Shown here: piece after piece, positions 17,914 through 27,113 of the stretch
Layout of the letters: the number at the start of each line of letters is the position of its first letter
How positions within the stretch are numbered: position 1 is the first letter of the stretch
Source of the DNA: Pseudomonas bohemica
GTDB lineage: Bacteria; Pseudomonadota; Gammaproteobacteria; Pseudomonadales; Pseudomonadaceae
Direction: 5' to 3'
Assembly (NCBI RefSeq): GCF_002934685.1
Contig: NZ_NKHL01000110.1
Coordinates: 83,425 to 147,424 of the forward strand
DNA: 64,000 nucleotides
Program-made: the position numbers and the translations under genes
The notes under the pieces: generated by a model
Seen by the model: the letters and a program-made list of their open reading frames with translations, nothing else
What the model was told of the DNA's origin: nothing
The model's database searches: none

Positions 17914-20301
17914 CTACCACTGGTAACTCACAGAACCGATGACACTGCGCTCGTCGCCGTAACGGCACGAGGTGGTGCATGAAAGATAAGACTCATTGGT
18001 CAGGTTCTGTGCCTTTGCGGCCAACTGCCAATGCTCGTCGATGTCGTAGCTGACCCGCGCATCGAAGCGGGTGTAAGCGGGAATCTTGCGATCGGTGACG
18101 GTCGGTGTGGTGCGGGTGGTGCCGGTGTATAGCGCGCCCACGCCGACCTTGACCTGCGGCAGACCGAACGCAGCCAGACGATAGTCTGTCCAGAGTGAGG
18201 CGTTGTGGTATGGCACCCCTTCAAGACGTTTGCCGATGTTGGTGACGACGTTGTCTTCTAGCACATGGGCATCGGTATAGGTGTAGCCCGCCGTCATGCT
18301 CATGTTGTCGGTCAGGTCGGTCTTGGCTTCGAGCTCCAGCCCCTTGGAGCGGCTCTTGCCGTATTGCTCATACTGCGCGGTCAGGGCGTCGTAGGTGATG
18401 GCGTTGGTCTGAGTCAGCTCGTAGACCGCTGCGCTGAGCATCGTGTTGCTGCCCGGTGGCTGGTAGCGAATGCCCACTTCGTACTGCTCGCCTTCGATCG
18501 GATCGAACGTCCCTGCTACGCCAGGGTTGGCGACATCGGCAGGCTGGAACGACTGGCTGTAGCTGACATAGGGCGCCACGCCGTTATCGAACAGATACAA
18601 CAGCGCGATGCGGCCGGTAGGTTTCTGATCGCTGCGCGGCGTACGGTCGCCATTGACGAAGGAATAATTACGGCTTTCCGCCCAGTCCTGACGACCGCCC
18701 AGCAGGAACACCCAATGGTCGTCAAAGGTGATCTGGTCTTGCAGGTAGAGACCCACCTGACGGCTGTGGATATCCCAGCCGGACTCCGGTGCGGTGTTGG
18801 CCCCGACGCCGGTATAGGCAAAGGTCGACAGGTTCAGGCTAGGTGCCAGTTGCGCCGCCGTGGCGCTGATGTGGCGATGGGTGTCATAGGTCTTGTGGTA
18901 GTAGTCCATGCCCGCCAACAGCGTGTGGCGCCAGCGGCCTGCGTCGATCTTCCATTCAACGTTGTTGTCGCTGGTCCAGCCGGTGGAGCGTTCTTCGCGT
19001 TCGCTGTAACGGCGGGTCAGCGTGTTGCCCGAAATGCTGTACGGCAGCAGGTAATTCCACGACACGTTGGACTGGTAATAGCGCAGGGCGTGACGGACTT
19101 TGAGGGTGTCACTGAAGCTATGTTCGAAGACGTAGCCGAGGGTGTCGATGCGGCTGTTGAAGTGATCGTAACCGGGCTCGCCGACAAAATCATCGCGGCC
19201 GATCTTGCGACCCGAAGTAGGGCTGTAGGTGGTCATGGCGTATGTCAGCGGCGGCGTCAGGCCGGTCAGCGCTTCGGTGTGGCTGGCGAGTACGGTGAGC
19301 GACGTATCGTCGTTCGGTTTCCAAGTGAACGAGGGCGCGATGTAGCGTTTGTCGTCGCGGATGTGGTCCACCTGAGTGTCGGCGTCGCGCCACAGACCAT
19401 CGAGCCGATAGGAGAATTCGCCCTGCTCGTCCAGCGGACCGCTCAGATCGAAGGTGTACTGCTTGCGATCATGGCTGCCGTACTCGGCAGTGACCCGGTG
19501 CAACGGCGTGTCGGTGGGCCGCTTGCTCACCGCGTTGATCAACCCGCCCGGCGACAACTGCCCGTACAGCACCGAAGACGCACCCTTGAGTACTTCGGCG
19601 CGCTCCAGACCAAACGGCTCGATGCCGCCGTCGTAGACGCTGGACTGCAGTTTCATGCCGTCGAGCAGAATGCCGCCGGTCCCGGAGCCAACGTTGAAGC
19701 CGCGCAAGGTGTAATCGTCCGCCACCCGGCTGAAACCATTGGGCTGGCTGACGAACCCAGGGGTATAGCCCAGGGCATCGGCCAGGGTGTCACTCTTGCG
19801 ATCGTCCATTTCGGCGCGGGTAACCACGGAAATCGACTGCGGCGTTTCGATCAGGGGCGTATCGGTCTTGGTCGCGCTGGCGGCGCGTTTGGCCACATAG
19901 CCGTAGACCGGAGCGTAAGCCGATTCCTGATCGGACACTGCATTGACGTTCGACACACCCAACGTCAGCGCACCCGTCTCGGGCTGTACGCTCAGCGCTC
20001 CGCTGCCACTGATCAGTAGCGACAGCCCGCTGCCCTGCAACGCCTGCTCGACGGCCTGCTCTGCCGTCAACTGACCGGAAACGCCATGGGCCTGTCGCCC
20101 TTTGACGTCATCCGGCAGGAACACCACCTGACGGCCACTGCGCTGACCGATCGCGATCAGGGTCGCCTCCAGGGGACCTGCGGGCAAGGCGTACATCTGG
20201 CTCGCCGCCGCGCTGACCGGCTCGGCAGCGAAAGTGATGTTTACAGGCGCAACGACAATGCTGACAGCAATGGCCAACGGGCAAAGAAGCTGGGGACGCA
20301 T
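17914..20301 (-). CDS. TonB-dependent siderophore receptor with STN signalling domain
   Basis: A 795-residue outer-membrane transducer of the FpvA/FecA class. A signal peptide covers residues 1-27 (ending FAAEP). An STN domain at about 50-105 (LPAGPLEATLIAIGQRSGRQ) contacts the anti-sigma factor. The plug contains IETPQSISVVTRAEMDDR, and the barrel ends in an aromatic residue (SVIGSVSYQW). It should import a ferric siderophore, possibly of another species, and signal through the FecR/FecI pair directly upstream. Confidence 0.92.
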   Translation of the reverse strand: MRPQLLCPLAIAVSIVVAPVNITFAAEPVSAAASQMYALPAGPLEATLIAIGQRSGRQVVFLPDDVKGRQAHGVSGQLTAEQAVEQALQGSGLSLLISGSGALSVQPETGALTLGVSNVNAVSDQESAYAPVYGYVAKRAASATKTDTPLIETPQSISVVTRAEMDDRKSDTLADALGYTPGFVSQPNGFSRVADDYTLRGFNVGSGTGGILLDGMKLQSSVYDGGIEPFGLERAEVLKGASSVLYGQLSPGGLINAVSKRPTDTPLHRVTAEYGSHDRKQYTFDLSGPLDEQGEFSYRLDGLWRDADTQVDHIRDDKRYIAPSFTWKPNDDTSLTVLASHTEALTGLTPPLTYAMTTYSPTSGRKIGRDDFVGEPGYDHFNSRIDTLGYVFEHSFSDTLKVRHALRYYQSNVSWNYLLPYSISGNTLTRRYSEREERSTGWTSDNNVEWKIDAGRWRHTLLAGMDYYHKTYDTHRHISATAAQLAPSLNLSTFAYTGVGANTAPESGWDIHSRQVGLYLQDQITFDDHWVFLLGGRQDWAESRNYSFVNGDRTPRSDQKPTGRIALLYLFDNGVAPYVSYSQSFQPADVANPGVAGTFDPIEGEQYEVGIRYQPPGSNTMLSAAVYELTQTNAITYDALTAQYEQYGKSRSKGLELEAKTDLTDNMSMTAGYTYTDAHVLEDNVVTNIGKRLEGVPYHNASLWTDYRLAAFGLPQVKVGVGALYTGTTRTTPTVTDRKIPAYTRFDARVSYDIDEHWQLAAKAQNLTNESYLSCTTSCRYGDERSVIGSVSYQW

Positions 20302-20418
20302 GAATGAATGACTCTCCGGTGTCAGGACAGAACAGCTGCAAACGGCACAGCACTGTCTTCCTTGTGCGATGAGCCAGCGAAATATTAAGGGCCGACTGAA
20401 AATATTTTCCGGCGGGCC

Positions 20419-21360
20419 TCAGCCCAGGGTCACACGCGTCCAGAGGCCCAGAAAATGCTCGACGCGCAGCGGCAGGACGTCGGCCATTGCAGCCAGGGCC
20501 TGGTCACTTCGATCGAGGCTGAATACGCCGGAGATTTTCAGTCGCGCAGCTTCAGGGCTGAGGGTCAGCACGCCTCTGTGATAAGGTCGCAGCGCCTCAA
20601 TGACCGTCGCCAACGTCTGGTTGTGCGCTTCCAGCATGCCCTGCGACCAGGCCGACGCACTGTTCGCGGACGTACCGATCGGCGCGATGCCTCGGGCGGT
20701 CAGCCGCACACCCTGCCCTTCCGCCAGCGTCACGCCCGAGCCATCGAGGTGTGTCACCCGCACGCTATTGTGCAACGCCCAGACCCGGGTTTCATCCGGG
20801 AAGAGCATCATCATGCAGCGTCCTTCGGCCATACTCGCAATTCCCAGGCGGCAGCACAGCCGCAGGGCATCCCGCTCGCTGGCCCGCACGTCGACGATGG
20901 CACCGCCGTCGAGCAGTTCAACGTCGCGCGTGTGCCCCTCGAAACGCAGATTCACGGCGCTTTGCGCGTTGAGGAGCAAAGACGAGCCGTCTGGCAAAGC
21001 GATGCGTTCGCGCTGGGCGGTGCCGGTACTCAGATCGGAGCGTAGCCCCGCCAACTGCCAGCCCGGTCGGGTCAGGCAATAGCTGCCGGCAGCCATCCCG
21101 CCCAGCCCCAACGCCCCACGCAGAAAAGCACGACGACGGATCGATCGGTCCTTGGACAGCATCCGGCCCGACACACCGTCTACACCCGCAAACGTTGCCT
21201 GCAATCTCTGCTGCAACTGTTGCCAGGCCTCTTGATGCTGTCGGTCGGCCGCCAGCCACTGCTCGAAAGACAGCTGCTGCTGCGCATCGAAGAAACCGGA
21301 ACGCTGACAGGCCATCCAGTCAATGGCTTGCTGCACGGCAGCAGGTAACGCAGCTTTCAT
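20419..21360 (-). CDS. FecR-family anti-sigma factor / sigma regulator
   Basis: 313 residues. The N-terminal cytoplasmic DUF4880-like part binds the sigma factor (AIDWMACQRSGFFDAQQQLS, FEQWLAADRQHQEAWQQLQ). A single membrane segment lies near residue 80-95 after SIRRRAFLRGALG. The periplasmic FecR domain follows (TGTAQRERIALPDGSSLLLN). It transmits the receptor's occupied state to the sigma factor. It overlaps the sigma gene by 4 bases. Confidence 0.9.
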   Translation of the reverse strand: MKAALPAAVQQAIDWMACQRSGFFDAQQQLSFEQWLAADRQHQEAWQQLQQRLQATFAGVDGVSGRMLSKDRSIRRRAFLRGALGLGGMAAGSYCLTRPGWQLAGLRSDLSTGTAQRERIALPDGSSLLLNAQSAVNLRFEGHTRDVELLDGGAIVDVRASERDALRLCCRLGIASMAEGRCMMMLFPDETRVWALHNSVRVTHLDGSGVTLAEGQGVRLTARGIAPIGTSANSASAWSQGMLEAHNQTLATVIEALRPYHRGVLTLSPEAARLKISGVFSLDRSDQALAAMADVLPLRVEHFLGLWTRVTLG

Positions 21361-21896
21361 AGCCGCGCCTCGAAACAGGCACGCAGCCCCTGGACCACGT
21401 ACTGGTGAACCCGCGGCGCGGATACCCCCAGCTCACGGGCGATTTCGAGGTAGGTCATGCCATCGAGCTGGCTGTACAGGAAGGCCGCTCGGGCTCGGGA
21501 CGACAATCCCTCAAGCAAGCGATCAATCTCGACCAGCGCTTCGATTGCGAGCGCCTGCTGCTCTGCTGACGGGGCAAACTGCTCAGGCTCGCTGGCCAAC
21601 GCCTCCAGATAGGCACGCTCCAGATCGCGACGGCGCCAACTGGCGTACATCAAACGCTTGGCGATGGTCGTCAACAGTGCCCGTGGCTCGCGAATCGAAT
21701 GTGGATCGTCCAATGCCACGACGTGGGCAAAGGTTTCCGATGCCATGTCAGCGGCATCGTTGGGACAACCCAATCGCGCCCGCAACCGGTCGAACAACCA
21801 CCCATGGTGATCGCCGAACAGTTGATGGAGCAGGCTCTGGCGAGCAGTCAGGTTGACGCAGGCGACACTGGGATGGGCTGCCATTGCGAGGATCAC
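21357..21896 (-). CDS. FecI-like extracytoplasmic-function sigma factor
   Basis: A 179-residue group IV sigma factor. Region 2 includes GWLFDRLRARLGCPNDAADM and ETFAHV; region 4 includes LSSRARAAFLYSQLDGMTYL and EIARELGVSAPRVHQYV. ATG 21896 or ATG 21884 may start it. A Fur-like box lies immediately upstream, so iron starvation should induce it. It directs RNA polymerase to the receptor gene. Confidence 0.9.
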   Translation of the reverse strand: MILAMAAHPSVACVNLTARQSLLHQLFGDHHGWLFDRLRARLGCPNDAADMASETFAHVVALDDPHSIREPRALLTTIAKRLMYASWRRRDLERAYLEALASEPEQFAPSAEQQALAIEALVEIDRLLEGLSSRARAAFLYSQLDGMTYLEIARELGVSAPRVHQYVVQGLRACFEARL

Positions 21897-21898
21897 TA

Positions 21899-21920
21899 AT
21901 GAAAATGGTTCTCAATTCTG
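21899..21920 (-). promoter_or_regulatory. Fur box
   Basis: The minus strand reads AATTGAGAACCATTTTCATT, close to the Pseudomonas Fur consensus built of GATAAT/NATWAT hexamers. Its place directly before the sigma gene fits iron repression. Confidence 0.7.
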
Positions 21921-22152
21921 ACAAATCCAAACCCCTCTCGCAACGAAAGTCATGAGTTGAGACTGAAATCAGCCCTTCATGGGTGGTCACACCCCGATTC
22001 GTTTTGCATCAGCGATCCTCCGACGCATAGCGGCTCGGCAATTCATTGCAGACAGTTGAGCAGCCGCAGTGTGGATGGCGGCCGTCGGCCAAGAGCGGAC
22101 GGCCGGACTGATGTATGCTTGCACGGTACACAGCCATATCAGAGAAAGCGCT

Positions 22153-22638
22153 TTGTCCTCGCCTTTAACCCCTGTCCGTGATAATTCCGACCCTACCAGA
22201 GGGCCGGCTGATCAGTTGGCCGAGAATCTGCGAAGAGTGATCGGGAATCTTGTCCGCGAAGTGCGTACTGGAGCGCAGACCCCTTCCTCTGCGCAGTTCG
22301 AAACGCTGGGCTTGCTCGACCGTCATGGCCCAAGCAGCATCAGCGCCATGGCCGTGCATCGTCATGTCAAGCACCAGAGCATGCGCCTGGTGGTCGCTCA
22401 ACTCGAGCAACACCAACTGGTGTCCCGCGGGCCTGATCCGAACGACGCCCGCAAGCAGCTCATCGAACTGACCCGCCAGGGTCGAGACGCGCTGGAGATT
22501 AGTCGCCATCAACGCAGCGACTGGTTGGCTCGTCAGCTAGAAGAGAAGACCACCCCAGCACAGCTACAGACGCTGGAAGCTGCGGTAAGGATCCTGGAGC
22601 AACTAGTGGCCACAGATCAAAACGGCTTATCAGGCTAA
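22153..22638 (+). CDS. MarR-family transcriptional regulator
   Basis: About 161 residues from a TTG at 22153 preceded by AGAGAAAG. An ATG at 22069 would add 28 residues that look non-native. The winged helix is recognisable: SSAQFETLGLLDRHG, ISAMAVHRHVKHQSMRLVV and the wing SRGPDPNDARKQLIELTRQG. Its stop overlaps the end of the convergent SnoaL-like gene by 9 bases. The target is unknown. Confidence 0.82.
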   Translation: MSSPLTPVRDNSDPTRGPADQLAENLRRVIGNLVREVRTGAQTPSSAQFETLGLLDRHGPSSISAMAVHRHVKHQSMRLVVAQLEQHQLVSRGPDPNDARKQLIELTRQGRDALEISRHQRSDWLARQLEEKTTPAQLQTLEAAVRILEQLVATDQNGLSG

Positions 22639-23040
22639 TCGCAAAGCTGCCAGCAAACCAGGCAACGAATTGATCCCCCAGTGCTCGATGTATTGGCCGT
22701 TACTGATTCGCACAATGTCGATAACGTCGATAGATACTGCGCGTCCCGTTGCCGGTATGCCCAGAAGCGCGCCTGAATGGCAGCCAGTAATGCGCTTTCG
22801 GGTAGTAACCCTGTCTCCTTCTGCGATCTGATCCAACACCTCGACCTTCAGACTGGATAAGCCTGGATGAAGAACATCCTGGAAAGTGTGCCATAACGCC
22901 TCCCGGCCGCTGGGCTGCCCGGCGGCTACCGAGTGGTTGGTGAAGTCTTCGGCGACGAGCATTTCGAAGGCCTCGCGGTTGCATTTCTCAATGACCTCAA
23001 GGTTGAAATCACAGACGATAGATTTGTTCGCTGCCGACAT
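22630..23040 (-). CDS. SnoaL-like / ester-cyclase-type polyketide-cyclase fold protein
   Basis: 136 residues from ATG 23040; the upstream in-frame start is rejected because it would run through the palindromic operator. Typical pieces are REAFEMLVAEDFTNHSVAAG, PSGREALWHTFQDVLHPG and SIDVIDIVRISNGQYIEHWG, the NTF2-like alpha+beta barrel of the SnoaL family. Enzymatic role unknown. A perfect 25-bp palindrome sits in its promoter. Confidence 0.8.
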   Translation of the reverse strand: MSAANKSIVCDFNLEVIEKCNREAFEMLVAEDFTNHSVAAGQPSGREALWHTFQDVLHPGLSSLKVEVLDQIAEGDRVTTRKRITGCHSGALLGIPATGRAVSIDVIDIVRISNGQYIEHWGINSLPGLLAALRLA

Positions 23041-23074
23041 GACGCCTCCAAGTTCCACAATATTTGAAGAGCAA

Positions 23075-23099
23075 ATATATACAGTCAGACTGTATATAT
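23075..23099. promoter_or_regulatory. 25-bp perfect palindromic operator
   Basis: Two 12-bp arms, ATATATACAGTC and GACTGTATATAT, flank a single central A, 35 bases upstream of the SnoaL-like start. Size and symmetry fit a TetR-family or similar dimeric repressor site. No TetR gene is adjacent; the convergent MarR regulator is the closest candidate. Confidence 0.75.
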
Positions 23100-23323
23100 C
23101 CAGAGTAAGGTGCAAGAAGCCTAATACGGGTAGGGGCCGGATGTCGCTGCCCCTCTCGGGCTCCTGCCGAGACTGTTTAAACTTCTGACTTCCCTGCTTT
23201 GAAGCGTTATCGGCTGCTGGCGAGCTTTGCTCGAAAACAAAACTCTGAGGAGGTGCTCGGTGAAGTCATCTGCCACTGAGAAAAATCAAAGAGCGTGTTT
23301 TCCCATGTGCGCTCGACTTTTTT
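23100..23323. other. spacer without supported gene
   Basis: About 220 bases between the palindrome and the end of the proline-racemase-family gene. Short open frames exist but none has family-like sequence. No terminator with a T tract was recognised. Confidence 0.4.
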
Positions 23324-24361
23324 TCAGAAACAGTCAGAGAGTAATTTGCGTATTGTTGCAACGGGGGTCAAAGGATCTGTCGAATCGAGGATTATTTCTT
23401 TCCGACATATGATCCAGCCGTGGCCAGATACTGCAACACGAACCCCGAGATCTGGCTGTATGTGATAGCAATCCCCGCGAAAAGAAGTGCCCCAGCTGCT
23501 CACGGCTTCGAGGGTCTGACCCCGCGACATCAGACCTTTCGCTACCATTTGCGCCACTGCCGCAGTTGTCCCTGTGCCGGCTGGGCAGCGCGACACCGAA
23601 CGAGGGTAGACAACAGGAGAAATGCGACGAGTGAAGTCAGTCGTCGAGCCGATCGTCGGTGTCGCGGCGAACAGAACCAGTGCCACGCGACCCTGGTCGC
23701 CAAGCACGGGATGTCTGGGGTTTTCAAGCCATGCCAAAGCTTCCATGAGCTCGTAAGCAAACTGACCCTGCGCGGCCTCTTCGTCACGGTTTAGGTCAAA
23801 GCCATATCGCTCTGCAGAGACCACGGCGTACCAGCAACCAGCCCACACCAAGTCGTAAACAACCTCGCCACGCCCTTCAACCATCACTGACAAGTCGCTT
23901 GCAATCAAGCTGGCCGTGTCGTCCGGTCGGAACGTAACCGATATGACTTTGGCTGCGCTCAATTCAACTTCGACCCCGACCAACCCTCCCGGCGATTCGA
24001 GCATGAGCGTATGTAAGCCATCAGATAACGGGATATGGCCCTCTTCCACCAATGCGATCGCAGTTGCCATGGTGTTTGACCCGGAAAATAGCGGGTATCC
24101 CAGATACTCCATGATCACGAACCCGGCAGCTGCAGAAGGATCTTTCGCAGGCAACACCAGATCGGCGAAGTGCGAGGGATGCCCTCCACGAGGCTCATCC
24201 AGAACAATGCGGCGCAAATCGTCCGCCCGATCACGTAGAAAGTCACGTTGTTCCAGTACTGTTTGCCCCGGTATCGAACCGATGCCTCCCAGTATGATTT
24301 GGTGGACATCACCTCCTACGTGTACGTCTGTGACGCGCAATCGATACCTGGTTCGCTTCAT
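23324..24361 (-). CDS. proline racemase / hydroxyproline epimerase-dehydratase family protein with altered catalytic residues
   Basis: 345 residues. The family fold is clear (DVHVGGDVHQIILGG, VLDEPRGGHPSHFADLVLP, SPVVYPRSVSRCPAGTGTTA). Proline racemase and 4-hydroxyproline epimerase use two Cys, in MCGHG and PCGTG. Here the first position is Ser (LFSGSNTM) and the second is Ala (PAGTG), although a Cys stands two residues earlier (RCPAG). Ser/Cys and Cys/Thr variants act as 3-hydroxyproline dehydratases; a Ser/Ala arrangement is unusual. It is the last gene of the leftward block, 15 bases after the Ldh-family gene, so the two probably act on one substrate. Confidence 0.8.
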   Translation of the reverse strand: MKRTRYRLRVTDVHVGGDVHQIILGGIGSIPGQTVLEQRDFLRDRADDLRRIVLDEPRGGHPSHFADLVLPAKDPSAAAGFVIMEYLGYPLFSGSNTMATAIALVEEGHIPLSDGLHTLMLESPGGLVGVEVELSAAKVISVTFRPDDTASLIASDLSVMVEGRGEVVYDLVWAGCWYAVVSAERYGFDLNRDEEAAQGQFAYELMEALAWLENPRHPVLGDQGRVALVLFAATPTIGSTTDFTRRISPVVYPRSVSRCPAGTGTTAAVAQMVAKGLMSRGQTLEAVSSWGTSFRGDCYHIQPDLGVRVAVSGHGWIICRKEIILDSTDPLTPVATIRKLLSDCF

Positions 24362-24376
24362 TGAAATCTCCCCGAT

Positions 24377-25444
24377 TCAGGCCGCAGGTACTTCGACCCC
24401 AAGACGAGAAGCCATTGCCACGAGCATTTCCCACTCTTCTTCGCGCACGATGACTCCATTTTTCCGGTAATCATCTTCCTTATCGACAGCACCGGTACCA
24501 GGAAGGCGAACCTTCGTAAAACCCTCTGCTGGGCGACTGCCTGTAAGTGTTTCGACCATCCGCTCGGCTGCTGCGAGGAACGCGGACGGCACATGAAAAT
24601 GCTCGATAGAGATGGCAATAAACGTCTGCGAGTAGTGTGCCGGACGCTCCTGCGAAGTGGCCACGGTCTCGTTCTCCCAGGATCGCTCGCCGCTCAACAG
24701 ACCCGCCAGTAGCTCGACCAACAACACCATGCCGAATCCTTTCGGCCCGGCGGGCAGAAGCGCGCCGGACATCCGCGACTCTCGGTGCATGTTGTTGAGG
24801 ATCACTCGGGAAGGGTCATCGGTGTAAACGCCCTCTCCATCAACCACGCTCTTGCCATCCAGCAAGACGCCATCCCGAGCAGCCAGAACCACTGCGCCCA
24901 TCGAGCAGGCGCTGGTCGCCATATCAAGGACAATGGGATCCTTGCTTCCAGCAGGGACGGCCAGTGCCAGCGGGTTAGTGCAGAAACGTGCATCGCGACC
25001 ACCCCACGGGGCTACCAAAGAGGGGCCGGTACTCATGGAAATACCAATCAACCCTTGCTCCATCGCCTGGATCGCATAATTGGATGCCATCCCGCAGTCA
25101 CCTGAGTTACGCACCGTCACAAGCCCAATCCCCACTGCTTTAGCCTTTTCGATGGCCATGGACATTGCGCGAGTAGAGATGATCTGACCAACCCCAGCGT
25201 GACCATCGACTAATGCCGTAGCGGGAGACTCTTTAACCACCTCGAAAGCCTGGCCAAAACGAGTCACGCCGCTGGCGAACAACTCTTCAAGATAGGGAGC
25301 CAGCCCGATACCTTGTGTGTTGTGGCCGCGCAGATCGGCTCGCAACAGACAGTCGGCGAAAACCTGAGCATCAGCATCATTAGCGCCATAGCTCAGTGCA
25401 AATTTCTTATAAATTTCCTGCAGCCGCTCAACTCTGATTCGCAT
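24377..25444 (-). CDS. Ldh-family NAD(P)H oxidoreductase (pyrroline/piperideine-carboxylate-reductase-like)
   Basis: 355 residues of the malate/L-sulfolactate/lactate dehydrogenase superfamily, which includes delta1-pyrroline-2-carboxylate/delta1-piperideine-2-carboxylate reductase. Typical segments are DLRGHNTQGIGLAPYLEEL, ATALVDGHAGVGQIIST, TVRNSGDCGMASNYAIQAME, CTNPLALAVPAGSKDPIVLD and ALLPAGPKGFGMVLLVELLAG. With the next gene it suggests a cyclic-imine or hydroxyproline-type step. Start ATG 25444 is well placed. Confidence 0.85.
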   Translation of the reverse strand: MRIRVERLQEIYKKFALSYGANDADAQVFADCLLRADLRGHNTQGIGLAPYLEELFASGVTRFGQAFEVVKESPATALVDGHAGVGQIISTRAMSMAIEKAKAVGIGLVTVRNSGDCGMASNYAIQAMEQGLIGISMSTGPSLVAPWGGRDARFCTNPLALAVPAGSKDPIVLDMATSACSMGAVVLAARDGVLLDGKSVVDGEGVYTDDPSRVILNNMHRESRMSGALLPAGPKGFGMVLLVELLAGLLSGERSWENETVATSQERPAHYSQTFIAISIEHFHVPSAFLAAAERMVETLTGSRPAEGFTKVRLPGTGAVDKEDDYRKNGVIVREEEWEMLVAMASRLGVEVPAA

Positions 25445-25504
25445 TGCAAGCCCCGAAAGAACGTTGATTGTGTGTGTGAGATCAAAGGTGGTTCAATCGG
25501 GACT

Positions 25505-26395
25505 TCAGTCCTTGCGTTGGCTACCGTACACAGCAAACGTGAACGCCAGATACGCCGCCAGGGTCGAGGTCATGGTGCCCACATCGGTGCTCGGATTGAC
25601 CTCGGTAATCGCCATCGCATCGCAATGCGGAGCCAGCAGCTCGATCATCTGCAATGCTTCATCAGAGCTGATCCCACCCGGCTCATGCGCACCGGCACCT
25701 GGCGCGTAGCAAGGGTCGATCGCATCGATGTCGAACGACAGATAGATATGATCGGCGCCCTTCACGCGCTCCAAAATGCGCTCAACCGTTGCCACCGGGC
25801 CCAAACGAAGAGCTTCACGTGCTGAAATGTGAACCAGGCCGTAATCGTGTTTGAACTGTCCCGATGCCGGGAAGTTGAAGTGACGCTCACACACTTGAAT
25901 GCAATCGGCGGCCTGAACCCGATCCAGTTCGAGGGCGCGGCGCATGCCACTCGACTGACTGTAGCGACCTTGCTTCGGACTCTCGTCCATCAAATCCAGA
26001 TGAGCGTCGAAGTGAATGATGCCAATGCGCCCGGGTAAGGCGTCATGCACACCGCGCGCTACAGGAAACAGAAGACTGTCGTCGCCGCCGATGACGATAG
26101 GCACACGGCCATTGGCGATGGACTGTTGCACGGCGGCGCTGGTCGCATCGAAAGTCTTCTGAGTGTCGTGGGGCACTACCGCCACGTCACCGCAGTCGGT
26201 GAACAGATTCTCACCCACGTCCATGAAGCTGTCGGTCTCCAGGCAGTAGACCTTGCCCTGCTGGATACGCATGTTGATCCACTTGGCCGCCTCGCGCACC
26301 TTGGCGGGGGCGAACCGGGAACCGGGCCAGCCGAGGGTGGATTCGCCATCGAAAGGTACGCCCAGCAGGTCGAAACCGCGTTTTTCACTCATCAT
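25505..26395 (-). CDS. ureohydrolase (arginase/agmatinase family) with an altered metal ligand
   Basis: 296 residues, usual family length. The family splits a guanidino group to urea with a binuclear Mn (or Ni) centre. Seen: FDAHLD (usual DAHxD), SFDIDAIDP (usual SFDxDxxDP) and the Glu in ITEVNPSTD. The first ligand motif is GGDDS rather than GGDHS, so the metal-binding His is replaced by Asp. Substrate could be arginine, agmatine or another guanidino acid. Encoded between ABC permeases and the Ldh gene; products would be urea, degradable by the urease at 10 kb, and possibly ornithine feeding the aru genes. Confidence 0.85.
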   Translation of the reverse strand: MMSEKRGFDLLGVPFDGESTLGWPGSRFAPAKVREAAKWINMRIQQGKVYCLETDSFMDVGENLFTDCGDVAVVPHDTQKTFDATSAAVQQSIANGRVPIVIGGDDSLLFPVARGVHDALPGRIGIIHFDAHLDLMDESPKQGRYSQSSGMRRALELDRVQAADCIQVCERHFNFPASGQFKHDYGLVHISAREALRLGPVATVERILERVKGADHIYLSFDIDAIDPCYAPGAGAHEPGGISSDEALQMIELLAPHCDAMAITEVNPSTDVGTMTSTLAAYLAFTFAVYGSQRKD

Positions 26396-26420
26396 TGATC
26401 ACTCTTGCAGAAGGTTGAAA

Positions 26421-27113
26421 TCAGCCACGGCGAGGCTGCAGGTAGGCAGCCCAGCGCCATTCGGCGAAACGGAAAGCACCGACCAGCACGAAGGTCAGCA
26501 GCAGATAGAGGGCCCCCGCCGTGACGTAGGGCTCAAACTGGATGTAGTAATTGAGGGTGATGTTGCGCGCGACACCGGTGATTTCCATCAGGGTCACGGT
26601 GCTGGCCAAAGACGTGGCGTGCAGCATCATGATGGTCTCGTTGCCATACAGCGACAGCGACCGGGTTAGCATCGCCGGCAACAAAATCCGTCGCGCCTGT
26701 GTCCATGGCGACATGCCGTAGGCGCGCGCGGCTTCGATCTCGCCAGGCGGCAGATGACGCAGACCACCGGCGAAGATTTCAGTGGTGTACGCGGTCGTGT
26801 TCAGCACGAAGGCGATCAGCACGCAGATCAGCGGGCTCGACAGCCACGGCCAAACGAAGCTCTGACGCAACATCTCGAACTGCGCCAAGCCGTAGTAGAT
26901 CAGAAACAGCTGGATCAGCAGCGGCGTACCGCGAAACACGAGGGTATAGGCACCAATCATGTGGCGCAGCCACCAGCGAGGCGAATCGCGCAGTAACGCC
27001 AGAACGATCGATAAGGTGAAAGCGATTCCCAGCGCGATGACCGTCAGCAGCAACGTAAGCTGCGCGCCGTCGAGAAACCGTGCGAAGTTATCGGCAATGA
27101 CATCCCAACTCAT
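26421..27113 (-). CDS. polar amino acid ABC transporter permease (HisM-like)
   Basis: A 230-residue inner-membrane permease with about five hydrophobic segments. The conserved EAA loop reads LPPGEIEAARAYGMSPWTQA, and YTLVFRGTPLLIQLFLIYYG is typical of the HisM/ArtM family. It overlaps the second permease by 4 bases. With the binding protein and ATPase nearby it forms a type I importer for a basic or guanidino amino acid. Confidence 0.9.
   Translation of the reverse strand: MSWDVIADNFARFLDGAQLTLLLTVIALGIAFTLSIVLALLRDSPRWWLRHMIGAYTLVFRGTPLLIQLFLIYYGLAQFEMLRQSFVWPWLSSPLICVLIAFVLNTTAYTTEIFAGGLRHLPPGEIEAARAYGMSPWTQARRILLPAMLTRSLSLYGNETIMMLHATSLASTVTLMEITGVARNITLNYYIQFEPYVTAGALYLLLTFVLVGAFRFAEWRWAAYLQPRRG

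Noticed and set aside
18265..20019. 584-codon plus-strand open frame opposite the TonB receptor
   Set aside because: Low-complexity Gly/Val/Arg composition and no ribosome site; the receptor on the minus strand is clear.
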